Shown here in pieces: positions 16,797 through 26,583 of a stretch of DNA of 42,188 nucleotides. The translations under genes and the position numbers were made by a program. The stretch comes from Gemmatimonadota bacterium (GTDB lineage: Bacteria; Gemmatimonadota; Gemmatimonadetes; Palauibacterales; Palauibacteraceae), in NCBI GenBank assembly GCA_029262175.1, contig JAJCZV010000068.1, forward strand, positions 1 through 42,188, given 5' to 3'. The notes beneath the pieces were generated by a model. That model was not told where the DNA came from. It ran no database searches and saw only the letters and a program-made list of their open reading frames with translations. Every line of letters starts with the position of its first letter. The first letter of the stretch is position 1.

Positions 16797-19700
16797 CTAG
16801 AACCGGAACCGGACTCCAAGCTGGAACCGTCGGTTCGACTGAGGGCTAAACGTGGAGAACGGATCGATGTCGCCGGCAGAGTCCGCCTGCGGACCGCGGT
16901 AGTCGTACACGAATCGTCCATCGTCTACGTCACCTTCGCGACCGGTGACCCGTAGAACCTCGATCCCCCGATCCACATTGGACTGTCGGAACTCGGACTC
17001 GAGCAGATTCTGCACGATCCCGACCACCTCCATGCCCCCCTCGAACCCGGGCACCGGGACGCCGACCACGAACTGCACATCCAGGGTGCCGTTCCATGGA
17101 TTGCGGCAGCTATTCCGTTTCATCAATGAGCCGCGCTGGTCGCTCAGACATGAATCAGAATTGATCAGATCATCGTACGCCGCCGCCTCGCCGGGGTCGG
17201 TGAACGCCAACTCGTTTATGTCGCTCGGGATGTAGATGAGATCATTGTCCCGACTGATCACGGGGTTCCGGTAGCCGTCTCCGTTCGGGTCCCCACGTAC
17301 GACATAGGAATAGGGCAGCCCCGACTGTCCGAAGTAGGTCGGCGTAACCTGGACGAACCAGCCACTCGACAGATCCCACTGAGCCGTCGCTCCGAGCACG
17401 ATCTTGTTCTCGACCTCGTAGTTCGAGTCCGCCAGCTCCGGGTTGTTCGGATCGCCGCTGATCGGGTTACGCCCGTAGTTCGAGGTCGCCTGACTCGACT
17501 GCTGGACCTGAAGGTCCTCGACGTTGGCCCACGTGTAAGAGCCGCGGAGACGCAGCCAATCGCTGAACTGTCGCTGCAGGCCGAATGTGAGCAGGAGCGC
17601 CTCGCTGTCGCTGCGGTTGGTCAGGTTGACCACGTTGCGAAATCCGTCGTTCACCTGGTTGTCCAAGAAGCAGCCCCCGCGATTACCACACCCGGAAGCA
17701 GTGGGGGTGCCGTAGTACGGCCGACCCTCGACAGGGTCGACGCCAGTGCTGCTGACCAGATTGATCTCCTCGAAGAACACCTCTTCTACCGCTTTGCTGT
17801 ACAGGAACTCCGCTGTCGCGGTAAAGCCTCCTGGCAACTCGCGGTCGATTCCACCGGAGATCTTGAGATCGAGCGGGAACCTGAAGTCCTCATCGACGGT
17901 GTTGATGACGGGCAGGCCTGACTCGTCGGCTCCGCCGCCATCCAAACACGTCGACGGGGCGGCGCTACTCGGGTCGAACCCGGGTGCGTTGCTGCCGGAA
18001 CACACCAGATCCACGGACTGACGCCCTGTGTTGCCGTAGGCGTTGGAAATCCACACGAAAGGCGAGCGGCCCGCGAAGAGGCCGATTCCGCCGCGGAGCT
18101 GCGTTTTGTATTCATCACCCGTCGTGTAGTTGACCCCAACGCGAGGCTGCCAAAGGATGTTCGACGGGATCGTCGTGTTGCTGCGTCCGAACGCAGCCTC
18201 GAACGCCGCGTTCTCCCGAGGCTCGTCAGGAAAGATAGGTACCTCTGCGCGCAGGCCGAACGTCAGCGTGAGATTATCGCTCGTCGCCCACTCGTCCTGC
18301 ACATAGAACCCGAGCTGCGCCACCTTGAATTCAGCCGGAAGCTCGCTTTCCGCGACCCCGGCTACCGGAACCCGCCTTACGAATTCTGAAGGGGTGTTAT
18401 TCCCCAGGTCGCTGATACTGTCGAACGTCCACAACCCAAGACTTCCCGGTTCAAACAGGTTCGAGAAATCATAGAATTCGTTGTGAGTGCCGAAGGTGAC
18501 GCGGTGTTCGCCAAACCGGCCCGTGAGGTTGTTCGTAAACTGGAAGATCGTTTGGTCGAGCGAATTGGCCTGCGAGAATCGTTCGGCTCCCACCAGGAAG
18601 TCGAAGCTCGCTTCGGTGGTGACCTGTCCAAAGGGAACCGCGGGATCTCGCTCATCATTGATGAACGAGAGGTTCAGCAGCAGCTCGTTCTCCCAAGTGT
18701 CGTTCAGACGTGAAAACAGCTGCGCGACCGTGGAGTTCGTGATGCTGGTGAATGGCGCCGTGTTCGACGTGAAGCAGTATTCCCCGAAGCCGCCTCGGTT
18801 ACACGCCAGTGCGTTCCGAGCGCGGGAGTAGTTGTGTCGCAGCACGAGACGATTGGCGTCTCCGAGCTGAAAATCGAACCGACCGAAGACGTTGGTCCGC
18901 GGGTTGTCCACGGCAAATCCGGCCGTCGTTCCGGGATCTACGCCGTAAGTGTTGGTGAAGACGTCGGAGATCGCGGTCGCGTCCGCAGGATCGATCCCAA
19001 GTGCCGACGTCAGATCGTTCGCTTCGCCGGGGTTGAAACCGTCGAACGGGTTGTCGAAGATCTGGGCTTCCACGGCGGCGAAAAAGAACACCTTATCGCG
19101 TACGATCGGCCCGCCGATCGTGCCCCCGAACTGTTTATCGCCGAATTCGCCAAACTCGCTATCCTCGAGATCGCTGACGAACGCTTCGTTCGTGAACATC
19201 CCGAAGCCGGAGGCCTCCCACTCGTTCGTTCCCGACTTGGTGACCGCGTTGATCAGACCGCCACTAAAATTGGAGTGGCGTACGTCGAAGGGGGCCACCA
19301 GGATCTGAAACTCCTCGATCGCCTCGAGCGAGATCGCTTTGGCGTTTCCCTGTCCGCCAGGCGTTCCCGACTCACCTACGCCGAATACGTCGTTGTTGAC
19401 GGCACCGTCGATCTGGATGTTGTTGAGTCGATTCGCTTTCCCTGCGATCGAGGGTGCGTTTTCGAACGTGTTCGCGTACGGCGATAGAAGCGCGAAGTCC
19501 ATGAGGTTGCGGTTGATGGTGGGGAACGTTTCGATTTCATCGGTCCCGATCGTGGTCGCCTGCCCGGTCCTGCTCTGGCTGAAGACGGGGTTGTTTTCGA
19601 CCGAGACCGTAATCTCGTCAACTTGTACGGCGGTTACCGCGATCGAAAAGTTCACCGTCTCGGCGCTGCTCAGGTTGATCCGGACGTTCGACTGCGACGC

Positions 19701-19985
19701 CGCCTGGTGTCCGATGAGTTGCACTCGGACGGTATATGGACCGCCTGGCTGAAGCTGAGAGACGAAGTAGCGGCCGTTGGTGCCGGTGAGCCTCCCCACG
19801 GTCACGTTGGTGCGCATGTCGGTGACCGAGATCTGGGCGCCCGAAAGTGGCTGGCCGTTCGTGTCCGTCACCGTTCCACGGATCTCGGACGTCACGACCT
19901 GGGCGCTGATGGTCGGTGCGAACCCGAGCCCCATAAACACGAGAACGGCTACGCAATAAAGACTCTTCCACGAGAGACTTCGCAT
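16797..19985 (-). CDS. Oar-like TonB-dependent receptor with N-terminal carboxypeptidase-regulatory domain
   Basis: 1062 residues. A signal peptide (cleavage after TISAQ, residue 29) is followed by an Ig-like carboxypeptidase regulatory domain (about 32-110: EIRGTVTDTNGQPLSGA, GTNGRYFVSQLQPG), a plug domain (about 125-250, with NRLNNIQIDGAVNNDVFG and SGGLINAVTKSGTNEW) and a long 22-strand-type barrel ending RFQLGVRFRF with a terminal Phe. The family imports large substrates or handles extracellular protein export (Oar of Myxococcus). No substrate can be inferred and no obvious TonB box is seen. An AGGGAGGT ribosome site lies 5 bases upstream of the ATG. It is bordered by its own promoter candidate and terminator, so it is probably monocistronic. 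Confidence 0.9.
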   Translation of the reverse strand: MRSLSWKSLYCVAVLVFMGLGFAPTISAQVVTSEIRGTVTDTNGQPLSGAQISVTDMRTNVTVGRLTGTNGRYFVSQLQPGGPYTVRVQLIGHQAASQSNVRINLSSAETVNFSIAVTAVQVDEITVSVENNPVFSQSRTGQATTIGTDEIETFPTINRNLMDFALLSPYANTFENAPSIAGKANRLNNIQIDGAVNNDVFGVGESGTPGGQGNAKAISLEAIEEFQILVAPFDVRHSNFSGGLINAVTKSGTNEWEASGFGMFTNEAFVSDLEDSEFGEFGDKQFGGTIGGPIVRDKVFFFAAVEAQIFDNPFDGFNPGEANDLTSALGIDPADATAISDVFTNTYGVDPGTTAGFAVDNPRTNVFGRFDFQLGDANRLVLRHNYSRARNALACNRGGFGEYCFTSNTAPFTSITNSTVAQLFSRLNDTWENELLLNLSFINDERDPAVPFGQVTTEASFDFLVGAERFSQANSLDQTIFQFTNNLTGRFGEHRVTFGTHNEFYDFSNLFEPGSLGLWTFDSISDLGNNTPSEFVRRVPVAGVAESELPAEFKVAQLGFYVQDEWATSDNLTLTFGLRAEVPIFPDEPRENAAFEAAFGRSNTTIPSNILWQPRVGVNYTTGDEYKTQLRGGIGLFAGRSPFVWISNAYGNTGRQSVDLVCSGSNAPGFDPSSAAPSTCLDGGGADESGLPVINTVDEDFRFPLDLKISGGIDRELPGGFTATAEFLYSKAVEEVFFEEINLVSSTGVDPVEGRPYYGTPTASGCGNRGGCFLDNQVNDGFRNVVNLTNRSDSEALLLTFGLQRQFSDWLRLRGSYTWANVEDLQVQQSSQATSNYGRNPISGDPNNPELADSNYEVENKIVLGATAQWDLSSGWFVQVTPTYFGQSGLPYSYVVRGDPNGDGYRNPVISRDNDLIYIPSDINELAFTDPGEAAAYDDLINSDSCLSDQRGSLMKRNSCRNPWNGTLDVQFVVGVPVPGFEGGMEVVGIVQNLLESEFRQSNVDRGIEVLRVTGREGDVDDGRFVYDYRGPQADSAGDIDPFSTFSPQSNRRFQLGVRFRF

Positions 19986-20104
19986 AACGTACCTCCCTGA
20001 TATGTGAGTCTATTGGCAGGTCTCCCAGCGAACGGGCGCGGCGAGGACGACCCGCCCGCGGGGTAGATAAGGAGCCCACGCACGGAATCTTGAAGACCTC
20101 AGTT

Positions 20105-20133
20105 ATTTTATCAGACTGGGAGTTCCGCAACAA
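20105..20133 (-). promoter_or_regulatory. Probable promoter of the TonB-dependent receptor gene
   Basis: On the minus strand TTGTTG (20133-20128) and TAAAAT (20110-20105) are separated by exactly 17 bases. The -10 matches 5 of 6 consensus bases and the -35 matches the TTG half. This is a locally AT-rich spot in the 178-base gap between add and the receptor, and gives a 5' leader of roughly 110 bases. Confidence 0.5.
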
Positions 20134-20163
20134 CCGGGATTGTCCTCGCGACCAGCCCCTGGC

Positions 20164-21204
20164 TCAGGCCTCTCGGAGGGCCTGGAGATGTGGCTCTACG
20201 TCCGCCAGCAGCTCCGTTTTCTCGTCGTGGTGAAGAAACGCGCTCTCGAACCCGTTCCGAATCATCTGGGCCACCTCCGGCATCCCGAAATCGAGGTGTT
20301 TCCACGCTCGGACGTACTCCTCGGTCACGGTCGTTCCGCTCATCAGTCGGTTGTCCGTGTGGAGGCTCACGACCAAGCCGAGATCGAAGTACTGACGGAG
20401 GGGGTGACTCTCGAAGTCCTCGACCGCTCGCGTCTGCACATTGCTCGTCAAGCAGATCTCGAGGGGGATGCGGAAATCGTTGACGTAGGTCATGAGACCC
20501 GGATCCTCGAAGAGCCGCGTGCCGTGACCGATCCGCTGCGCCCCGCAGTAGTGGATGGCCTGGTGGATCGATTCGGCTCCGTAAGCCTCCCCGGCATGAA
20601 TCGTGGCCCCGATGTTCGCGTTTCGGACCATGTAGAACGCGTTCTTGTGTTTCTTGGCCGGGTAGTTGTACTCGGCTCCGGCGAGATCGAACGCGACCAC
20701 GCCCCGGTCCTTGTAGGCGATGGTCAGGTCGGCCAGGTCGCGCGACACGTCCGGATCCATGTTTCGGATCCCGCACACGATCAACCTCGATCGGATCCCG
20801 TATTCCTCTTCTGCCCGCTGCATCCCGCGGAGCGGGGCATCCACCGTCTCCGTCAGGGGAAGACCGCCCTCCGTGTGGAGGATCGGGGAGTAGCGGATCT
20901 CCATATATCGAATGTTCTCCTCCGCCGCGTCTTCGCAGAGCTCGTAGGCCGTACGCTCGAGCGCCGAGGCCCGCTGCATGACCGATAAGGTCACGGCAAA
21001 ACGGGCGAGGTAGTCTTCTAGATTGGTCGCATCCTTGACGAACAGGTATTCGGCCAGGGCATCCGGATCCATCAAGGGGAGTTCGACGTCGTGCTCCGCC
21101 GCCAACTCGAGGATCGTATTCGGTCGCAGTGAACCGTCCAGATGTACGTGCAGTTCGGTCTTCGGCGCCGCCTTGATCGCAGCGTGAACCTCAGCTTCTG
21201 TCAC
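20164..21204 (-). CDS. add: Adenosine deaminase
   Basis: About 346 residues. Zinc ligands are in ELHVHLDGSL (H19, H21) and ATIHAGEAYG; the catalytic region continues with RIGHGTRLFED and SLHTDNRLMSGT, the animal/Bacteroidetes-like form of the usual NTDDP motif. It deaminates adenosine and deoxyadenosine to inosine forms. The GTG at 21204 is preferred over the one at 21210 because GGAGG sits immediately before the latter, leaving no spacer, but 6 bases from the former. It follows the second permease after about 32 bases and may share its transcript. Adenine deaminase or aminofutalosine deaminase are alternatives; the motifs favour adenosine deaminase. Confidence 0.87.
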   Translation of the reverse strand: MTEAEVHAAIKAAPKTELHVHLDGSLRPNTILELAAEHDVELPLMDPDALAEYLFVKDATNLEDYLARFAVTLSVMQRASALERTAYELCEDAAEENIRYMEIRYSPILHTEGGLPLTETVDAPLRGMQRAEEEYGIRSRLIVCGIRNMDPDVSRDLADLTIAYKDRGVVAFDLAGAEYNYPAKKHKNAFYMVRNANIGATIHAGEAYGAESIHQAIHYCGAQRIGHGTRLFEDPGLMTYVNDFRIPLEICLTSNVQTRAVEDFESHPLRQYFDLGLVVSLHTDNRLMSGTTVTEEYVRAWKHLDFGMPEVAQMIRNGFESAFLHHDEKTELLADVEPHLQALREA

Positions 21205-21210
21205 TACCAC

Positions 21211-21215
21211 CCTCC
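21211..21215 (-). promoter_or_regulatory. Ribosome-binding site that decides the add start
   Basis: On the minus strand GGAGG is followed by GTG GTA GTG. The first GTG abuts the site; the second lies 6 bases away, a normal spacing, which places the add start at 21204. Confidence 0.6.
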
Positions 21216-21236
21216 AGCGATATCTGTCTTTGGAGC

Positions 21237-22481
21237 TTACTCGTAGCGCAGAGATTCGACGGGGTCAAGCTGCGCAGCCCTCCGAGCCGGCAGCAGGCCG
21301 GCCACAAGACCGATGATCATGAGGATACCAACGCATAGCGAGGCGATGGGTACGGAGAGCTTCGGATTCAGGATGTACTGCATCGCAGGATCATCATTGG
21401 GAATGGCGTCCACGCCCCAAACGATGAGCGACGCGAAGCCGAGCCCGATCAGGCCGCCTCCGACCGCGATCAGGATCGCCTCGAACATGAACTGGCTCAC
21501 GATGTGCCGCCTGCGCGCGCCAACGGCGAGTTTTATCCCGATTTCGCGCGTTCGTTCGCGGACGACGACGTACATGATGTTGGCCACGCCGACGCCGGCG
21601 ACCAGGAGCGTGAACCCGCCCACGAGCCCGAGGAAGATCTGGATCCCGAGACCGATCTGACTGGTGATCTTCTCATCCTCGATGAAGTCCCACAGCGACA
21701 GGGCGCGCTCGTCATCGCGATCGAACTTGTAACGCGCACCCAGGACTCGGTACAGCTCGGCCTTGGCGACCCCGGCGTTGTTTACGTCCCGAGGGCGCAC
21801 GATGAGGTGCTGGACGAATTGGTTTCCGTAGATCGTTTGAAAGGTCGATGCCGGGATGATGACGCGATCCTCATCGGGGCCGTTGTTGCTCGAGTCCTGG
21901 AACTTCGACTCCATGACGCCGACGACGCGGAAGGGAAGGCCGTCGAGCATGACGGTTTGTCCAACTGGCGGTGTGTCCTCGAATAGACGCTTCGCGATCC
22001 CGTCGCCGAGAAACAGGACACGGCGCTTTTCCTCCAGGTCTCGTTGATTGATGAAACGGCCGCCTGCCGCCGGGAACATCCGGCGCAGCTCCGAGAACAC
22101 GGGGTACACGGCCTCCATGTAGGTCGTGGTCTGATTGACTCCGACCTTCAGGTGCGACCCATTTCGCCCGTAGGAAGGGCTTCCCATCTCGAACTCCGGA
22201 ATGGCTCGCAGGATGAGGTCGAGATCGTCTTCCCGGAGTCGGATCCGACGACCCTTTTTCAACCCCTCGAAATCGAGGCTCGTTTCTCCGCCGTACACCA
22301 TGAAGATCCGCTCGCCCGCATTGAGCAGCCCCTCCGAGATCTGGGTCTTCAGTCCCTGTCCGAAGGCGAGCAGGAGCACGATGGAGATCGTTCCCCAGAC
22401 CATGGCGAAGATCGTGAGGAACGCTCGCGTCTTCTGCTGTTTCAGGTCCCCCAGGAACTCCTCGAGAAGGATCTTCCACAT
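21237..22481 (-). CDS. MacB-like ABC transporter permease (no ATPase domain), second of a pair
   Basis: 414 residues with the MacB/FtsX layout: one membrane helix near residues 20-42, a large periplasmic domain (about 45-275) and three C-terminal helices around QIFLGLVGGFTLLVAGVGVAN, the region after ERTREIGIKLAVGARRRH, and IASLCVGILMIIGLVAGL. The last motif ARRAAQLDPVESLRYE is the conserved cytoplasmic end. It lacks the nucleotide-binding domain that true MacB carries at its N-terminus, so it needs a separate ATPase, which is not in the window. It lies 45 bases behind the first permease. The role, by family, is efflux of macrolide-like compounds, peptides or lipoproteins. Confidence 0.88.
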   Translation of the reverse strand: MWKILLEEFLGDLKQQKTRAFLTIFAMVWGTISIVLLLAFGQGLKTQISEGLLNAGERIFMVYGGETSLDFEGLKKGRRIRLREDDLDLILRAIPEFEMGSPSYGRNGSHLKVGVNQTTTYMEAVYPVFSELRRMFPAAGGRFINQRDLEEKRRVLFLGDGIAKRLFEDTPPVGQTVMLDGLPFRVVGVMESKFQDSSNNGPDEDRVIIPASTFQTIYGNQFVQHLIVRPRDVNNAGVAKAELYRVLGARYKFDRDDERALSLWDFIEDEKITSQIGLGIQIFLGLVGGFTLLVAGVGVANIMYVVVRERTREIGIKLAVGARRRHIVSQFMFEAILIAVGGGLIGLGFASLIVWGVDAIPNDDPAMQYILNPKLSVPIASLCVGILMIIGLVAGLLPARRAAQLDPVESLRYE

Positions 22482-22526
22482 GCTAGGACCGCCCCTCGAT
22501 GGTCCCCGGCTCGCCCAGCGGCGCGT

Positions 22527-23759
22527 TCAATCGCGGAGACATTCGATTGGATCGAGCGCGGCGGCGCGGCGGGCAGGGAAGAACCCAGAGAACATCGCTA
22601 CGAACGCAAGCAGGGCCATCGTGACCAGCGCGACTTGCATCGAGATGACGGGCGTACCGACGAATTCTTCCATCGCGAGATAGGACATCCCCTTCACGAT
22701 CCCGAAGGACACCGCGATGCCGATCGTCGCACCCACCGCGACGATGAGAAAGCTCTCGGTCAGAAACTGCCACAGGATCGAACGGCGCGTTGCACCCAAG
22801 GAGCGCTTGATCCCGATTTCGCGGGTGCGTTCCTTGACGACGATGTACATGATGTTGGCGACGCCGATGCCGCCCACGCTCAACGTGAAGCTGCCGACGA
22901 TCGCGAAGAAGAGCTTGAAGCCGAGGAACATGTACCCGAACGTCTGTTCCCATTCGGCGGTGTCCCACACCTGTAGCGCGTCCTCATCCGAGGCGTCGAA
23001 GCGATAGCGCCTACCGAGCAGCTCATAGACCTGCGCTTCGACTTGCTTCGTCCGCGAGGCGTCGGCGGTTCGATACACAATGTTGGCGACGAACTCGGTC
23101 CCAAAGATGGCCGCGTGCGTAGTGGCCGGTATGAATACTCGATCTTCGTCGCGTGAGTTGTAGGAGGAGTTTTGGGTCTTGGCCTGAAGGACGCCGACGA
23201 CCGTAAGCGGCGTGGAGCCGATGTTGACCTGTTGCCCAACCGGGTCTTCGTCTTCGAACAGCACCTCCGCCATTTCATCGCCCAGGAAGGCGACACGTCG
23301 ACGCTCTGCCATATCGAGGTCGTTGATGAACCGTCCGCCCGGCAGCGGGATGAGGTTCCGCATCTCCCCGTAGACCGGGTTGATGCCCGTGATGTTCGGG
23401 TTCACCCCATTCCGGCCACGTCGTACCGGTGTCGCACGCTCGCTGTACTCCGGACTGATCATGGTGATGTCGGGGATCTCGCTGGCGAGCAACGCGACGT
23501 CGCGTTCTCGCAGGCGGATCGAGCGACCCTCGCGAAACCCCGCAAACGGTTTGGTCGTTCGACCGCCAAACAGCACCACGATCCGATCGCCCAGACCGTG
23601 GAAGCGCTTGATGGTCTGACGTTCGAGCCCGACGCTGAACGCGAGCAGGACAATCACGGCGACGGTTCCCCACGTGATGCCGAGGACGGTCAGGATCGTC
23701 CGCAAACGCTGGGCGGCCAAATCGGCCCACAGCTGACGAGCCGAATCACCAAGCCTCAT
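22527..23759 (-). CDS. MacB-like ABC transporter permease (no ATPase domain), first of a pair
   Basis: 410 residues from the ATG at 23759, which lies 10 bases after the adaptor stop; a longer frame to 23810 would overlap the adaptor gene and adds no conserved sequence. Layout matches its neighbour: helix near residues 24-44 (ILTVLGITWGTVAVIVLL), a periplasmic domain with GGRFINDLDMAERRRVAFLG, then three helices with ERTREIGIKRSLGATRRS and final ARRAAALDPIECLRD. The two permeases are clearly related but diverged, as expected for a heterodimer. No ATPase is encoded next to them. Confidence 0.88.
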   Translation of the reverse strand: MRLGDSARQLWADLAAQRLRTILTVLGITWGTVAVIVLLAFSVGLERQTIKRFHGLGDRIVVLFGGRTTKPFAGFREGRSIRLRERDVALLASEIPDITMISPEYSERATPVRRGRNGVNPNITGINPVYGEMRNLIPLPGGRFINDLDMAERRRVAFLGDEMAEVLFEDEDPVGQQVNIGSTPLTVVGVLQAKTQNSSYNSRDEDRVFIPATTHAAIFGTEFVANIVYRTADASRTKQVEAQVYELLGRRYRFDASDEDALQVWDTAEWEQTFGYMFLGFKLFFAIVGSFTLSVGGIGVANIMYIVVKERTREIGIKRSLGATRRSILWQFLTESFLIVAVGATIGIAVSFGIVKGMSYLAMEEFVGTPVISMQVALVTMALLAFVAMFSGFFPARRAAALDPIECLRD

Positions 23760-23769
23760 GGCCGACGCC

Positions 23770-24864
23770 TTAGCTGATTTCTCTTGGCGGCGGCTCCATG
23801 AGTCGCTCACCTTCTTCGACGCCGCTCGTCACTTCGATGTTGATCCCGTCGCTCAAGCCCGTCTGGATCTCGCGCTCTTCGGTTTCGTCGGCGCTGAGCC
23901 ATACGGTCACGAATGTGCCGTTGTCTTCAAAACGGACGACGCGCTCGGGAACGAGCAACACATCGCTTCTGCGCTCGATGATCACGTCGGCGTTGGCTGA
24001 GTACCCGGCTCTCAGTGTGGTCCCTGCCGCCGCCGTCACGAGGATCTCCACGGGAAACGTGGTCGCGTTGTCCTCTTCGAGTCCTTTGAGAGAGATCCGC
24101 GCGAGTTCACCCGTTACCGCTGCTTTGGGCAGCGCCCCGATCTTGATTTCTACGGGCATGCCCTCGCTGAGGCGCCCAACGTCGATTTCGTCCACGGTGC
24201 CGCGAAACAAGAGGTCGCTCATCTCGGCCATCGACATGAGAACCGTGCCCTCTTGGAAGGTCGTGAGCGGAACGACCGGATCCCCGATCTCGACCATCTT
24301 CTCGAGGATAAAGCCGGTGATGGGCGACTTGATCACGGTCTCGACCTGCTCGCCCCCGATCATGACGCGGCCTTCAGAGAGAAGAGCGAACCGCTCTTGA
24401 GCGATCTGGACCTGAAGTTTCGCCTCGTCATAGGAGCGCTCGGCCGTCTCGAACTCCTCCTCAGAGACGTAGTTTTGCTCGCGGAGACCCTGGAGTCGGT
24501 TACGAGTGCGCTCCAACTGCTGTAGATCGATTTCCCGCAGTTCGATGTCTCGGCGTGCCTCGACAAGCTCGATCGGAGTCGGGTTCGGTTGGACCTCGAG
24601 GAGCGGTTCGCCCCGACGCACGTACTCGCCCGGCTCCTTGAACATGCGGCGCACGACGCCCGCCAGCTGCGACTTTACGCTCACTTCGACGACGGGCTCG
24701 ATGCGTCCGACTGCCAGGGCCTTGTCGACGACTTCGCCGCGTTCGACGACAACGGTCCGGCTGGTCCCTTCTTCACTTCCTCCGGCGGTCGACACCATGA
24801 AGGCGGTACCACCGAGTGCGCCGAGCACGATCGTGCTGAGCACTACTTTGCTACTTCGTTTCAT
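23770..24864 (-). CDS. Periplasmic adaptor (MacA/HlyD family)
   Basis: 364 residues with an N-terminal membrane anchor (VVLSTIVLGALGGTAFMV). A half lipoyl domain (VKSQLAGVVRRMFKEPGEYVRRGEPLLEV) is followed by a helical hairpin rich in E, R and Q (about 97-165), the second lipoyl half (IKSPITGFILEKMVEIGDPV) and beta-barrel and membrane-proximal domains. It would link the two permeases to an outer-membrane channel; no TolC-type gene is present. The gene order adaptor-permease-permease is typical of MacAB-like exporters except for the missing ATPase. It lies 143 bases behind the nucleotidase gene. Confidence 0.87.
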   Translation of the reverse strand: MKRSSKVVLSTIVLGALGGTAFMVSTAGGSEEGTSRTVVVERGEVVDKALAVGRIEPVVEVSVKSQLAGVVRRMFKEPGEYVRRGEPLLEVQPNPTPIELVEARRDIELREIDLQQLERTRNRLQGLREQNYVSEEEFETAERSYDEAKLQVQIAQERFALLSEGRVMIGGEQVETVIKSPITGFILEKMVEIGDPVVPLTTFQEGTVLMSMAEMSDLLFRGTVDEIDVGRLSEGMPVEIKIGALPKAAVTGELARISLKGLEEDNATTFPVEILVTAAAGTTLRAGYSANADVIIERRSDVLLVPERVVRFEDNGTFVTVWLSADETEEREIQTGLSDGINIEVTSGVEEGERLMEPPPREIS

Positions 24865-25007
24865 CAGACCCGCCTAGAAGGGTGCGCTCTTGACTGCGTA
24901 GTTGGGTCTACGAGGTGGGAAACAAATGGGTTTCGGTCGAGGCGATCCTGGGAGGCCGAATCCTGGGCCCTGTCGGTCCCCTTGCTCGGCCGTCTCTGAG
25001 CTGGAAG

Positions 25008-26582
25008 TCAGGGTGTGGCGGAAGGGATCCAGCGTGGCTCGGTGGGGGCGACTACGGGTTGGGGGAGTCCCTCGAGATAGGCCACGAGCGCGTCGAGATC
25101 CGGGATGCCCGTGGGGTCGGCGGAGATGGCTTCGAAGAACATCGTATACCCGCCGCCACCGCCGGCGATGAAATCGTTGACCGCGACGGTATAGCGGCCG
25201 TCGGCCGTGACGGGCGATCCATCGTCCAGGCGGGCACCCAGGACCCGGGAGCCCTGTGGGGCGCGCGGATCGAATTGAACGGTCAGACCGCTGACCTGGA
25301 GGTCCGCGCCGTCGTCCTTCGACGCGTGCTCGAGTGCGGCCAGCAGATGGCGGCCTTCGAGCGTCAACTTGATCAGCGTGTTGCCGAACGGCTGGAGCTC
25401 GAAAAGATCGGCATATGCGATTTCGCCTGCGGGCATGGGTCGACGAACTCCGCCGTTGTTCATCAACGCGACCTGGGTGCCAAGGTGCGCGCGCTGCGCG
25501 TCTGCGATCAGCCGACCGAGCGCAAAATCGCCGCGTCGGGGTTTGCCGAGAGGCTCGGCAAACGTTGCGACCAGCCGCGCCGAGAGCGCTTCTATCTCGG
25601 TACCGTAACCGGCAACGAGGTTCGCGACTTCCAGGTCGGACTCGATCTCATCGACATAGGTTTCGCGAACGCCGAGGAGCTTCGCGCTCACGACGCCCGA
25701 CGCGTCCCGATCCATCCGTCCGAGGCCAAACGCCGTCGTGTTGGAGTTCGACTGGACGACCGGAACCCCTCTTACCTGCGTCTCGAGCCGAGAATGGGTG
25801 TGCCCGGTGACGGCATAGTCGAATCGAGCCGTGGTGGCCGTGAGTGCCGAGAGTGCCTCTCCCTCGCAGGATCCGTTTTCTGCGCAGTAAGCGCCTTCGT
25901 GCATGACCGCGACGACGAAATCAACGCCTTGGCTCCGGACCTCCGGGATATAGCGGTCCAGCGCCGCCGCAATCGAGCGGAACTCGAAGTCGATGACGTT
26001 GGCGGGTCGTGCCGACGTAGGCGTCGATCTCGTCGTCATTCCGATGAAACCGACCCGCACGCCGTCGCGCTCGACGATGGTCCATGGCCGAACCCACTCG
26101 GGGTGACGGCTCGTCCCTTTCAAGTAGATGTTCGCGCCGAGCATGGCGAACTCGGCTTCGTCGACGCGTTGCTTGAGGATGTCTACGCCCCAATCGAACT
26201 CGTGATTCCCGATCGCGGCGGCGTCGTAGCCGATGGCGTTCAACGCGTCGATCGTAGAAGCGCCATCGGTCAGGTTGGAGATCAAGGTTCCCTGCATCAT
26301 GTCTCCACCCGAAACGATGAAGAGGGGACAAGACGGCTCGTCGCGCCGAGCTTGCTCTGCGTATCCCGCCAGAGCCGCCGACCCACCTACCAGCCGTCCC
26401 TCAGACCAACCTTGCACCGCGGGCAGCAGGCGTCCGTGCGTATCGTTGGTGGAGAAGATCTGAGCGCAGATCGGTCCACGGTCCGTCCCGGACGAGGCGG
26501 TGTAGGTCGATGCGCAGCCCCAGCTGAGGGCCGTGAGCACGATCGCCGCTGCCAGGCCGCGCCGCTTCGAACCGCCCCACAT
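25008..26582 (-). CDS. Lipoprotein 5'-nucleotidase (UshA-like)
   Basis: 524 residues from the ATG at 26582, with a lipobox SWGC (C23). The N-terminal metallophosphoesterase domain shows STNDTHG (D47, H49), SGGDMMQG (D94), IGNHEFD (N126, H127) and VTGHTHSR. The C-terminal 5'-nucleotidase domain shows MNNGGVRRPM, FELQPFGNTL and a FIAGGGGGYTMF loop that stacks on the base. It should dephosphorylate nucleotides outside the cytoplasm so that nucleosides can be taken up. The start lies one base after the purF stop, implying cotranscription with de novo purine genes. The frame continues upstream into purF, but those codons are out of frame with it and not conserved. Confidence 0.9.
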   Translation of the reverse strand: MWGGSKRRGLAAAIVLTALSWGCASTYTASSGTDRGPICAQIFSTNDTHGRLLPAVQGWSEGRLVGGSAALAGYAEQARRDEPSCPLFIVSGGDMMQGTLISNLTDGASTIDALNAIGYDAAAIGNHEFDWGVDILKQRVDEAEFAMLGANIYLKGTSRHPEWVRPWTIVERDGVRVGFIGMTTRSTPTSARPANVIDFEFRSIAAALDRYIPEVRSQGVDFVVAVMHEGAYCAENGSCEGEALSALTATTARFDYAVTGHTHSRLETQVRGVPVVQSNSNTTAFGLGRMDRDASGVVSAKLLGVRETYVDEIESDLEVANLVAGYGTEIEALSARLVATFAEPLGKPRRGDFALGRLIADAQRAHLGTQVALMNNGGVRRPMPAGEIAYADLFELQPFGNTLIKLTLEGRHLLAALEHASKDDGADLQVSGLTVQFDPRAPQGSRVLGARLDDGSPVTADGRYTVAVNDFIAGGGGGYTMFFEAISADPTGIPDLDALVAYLEGLPQPVVAPTEPRWIPSATP

Positions 26583-26583
26583 G

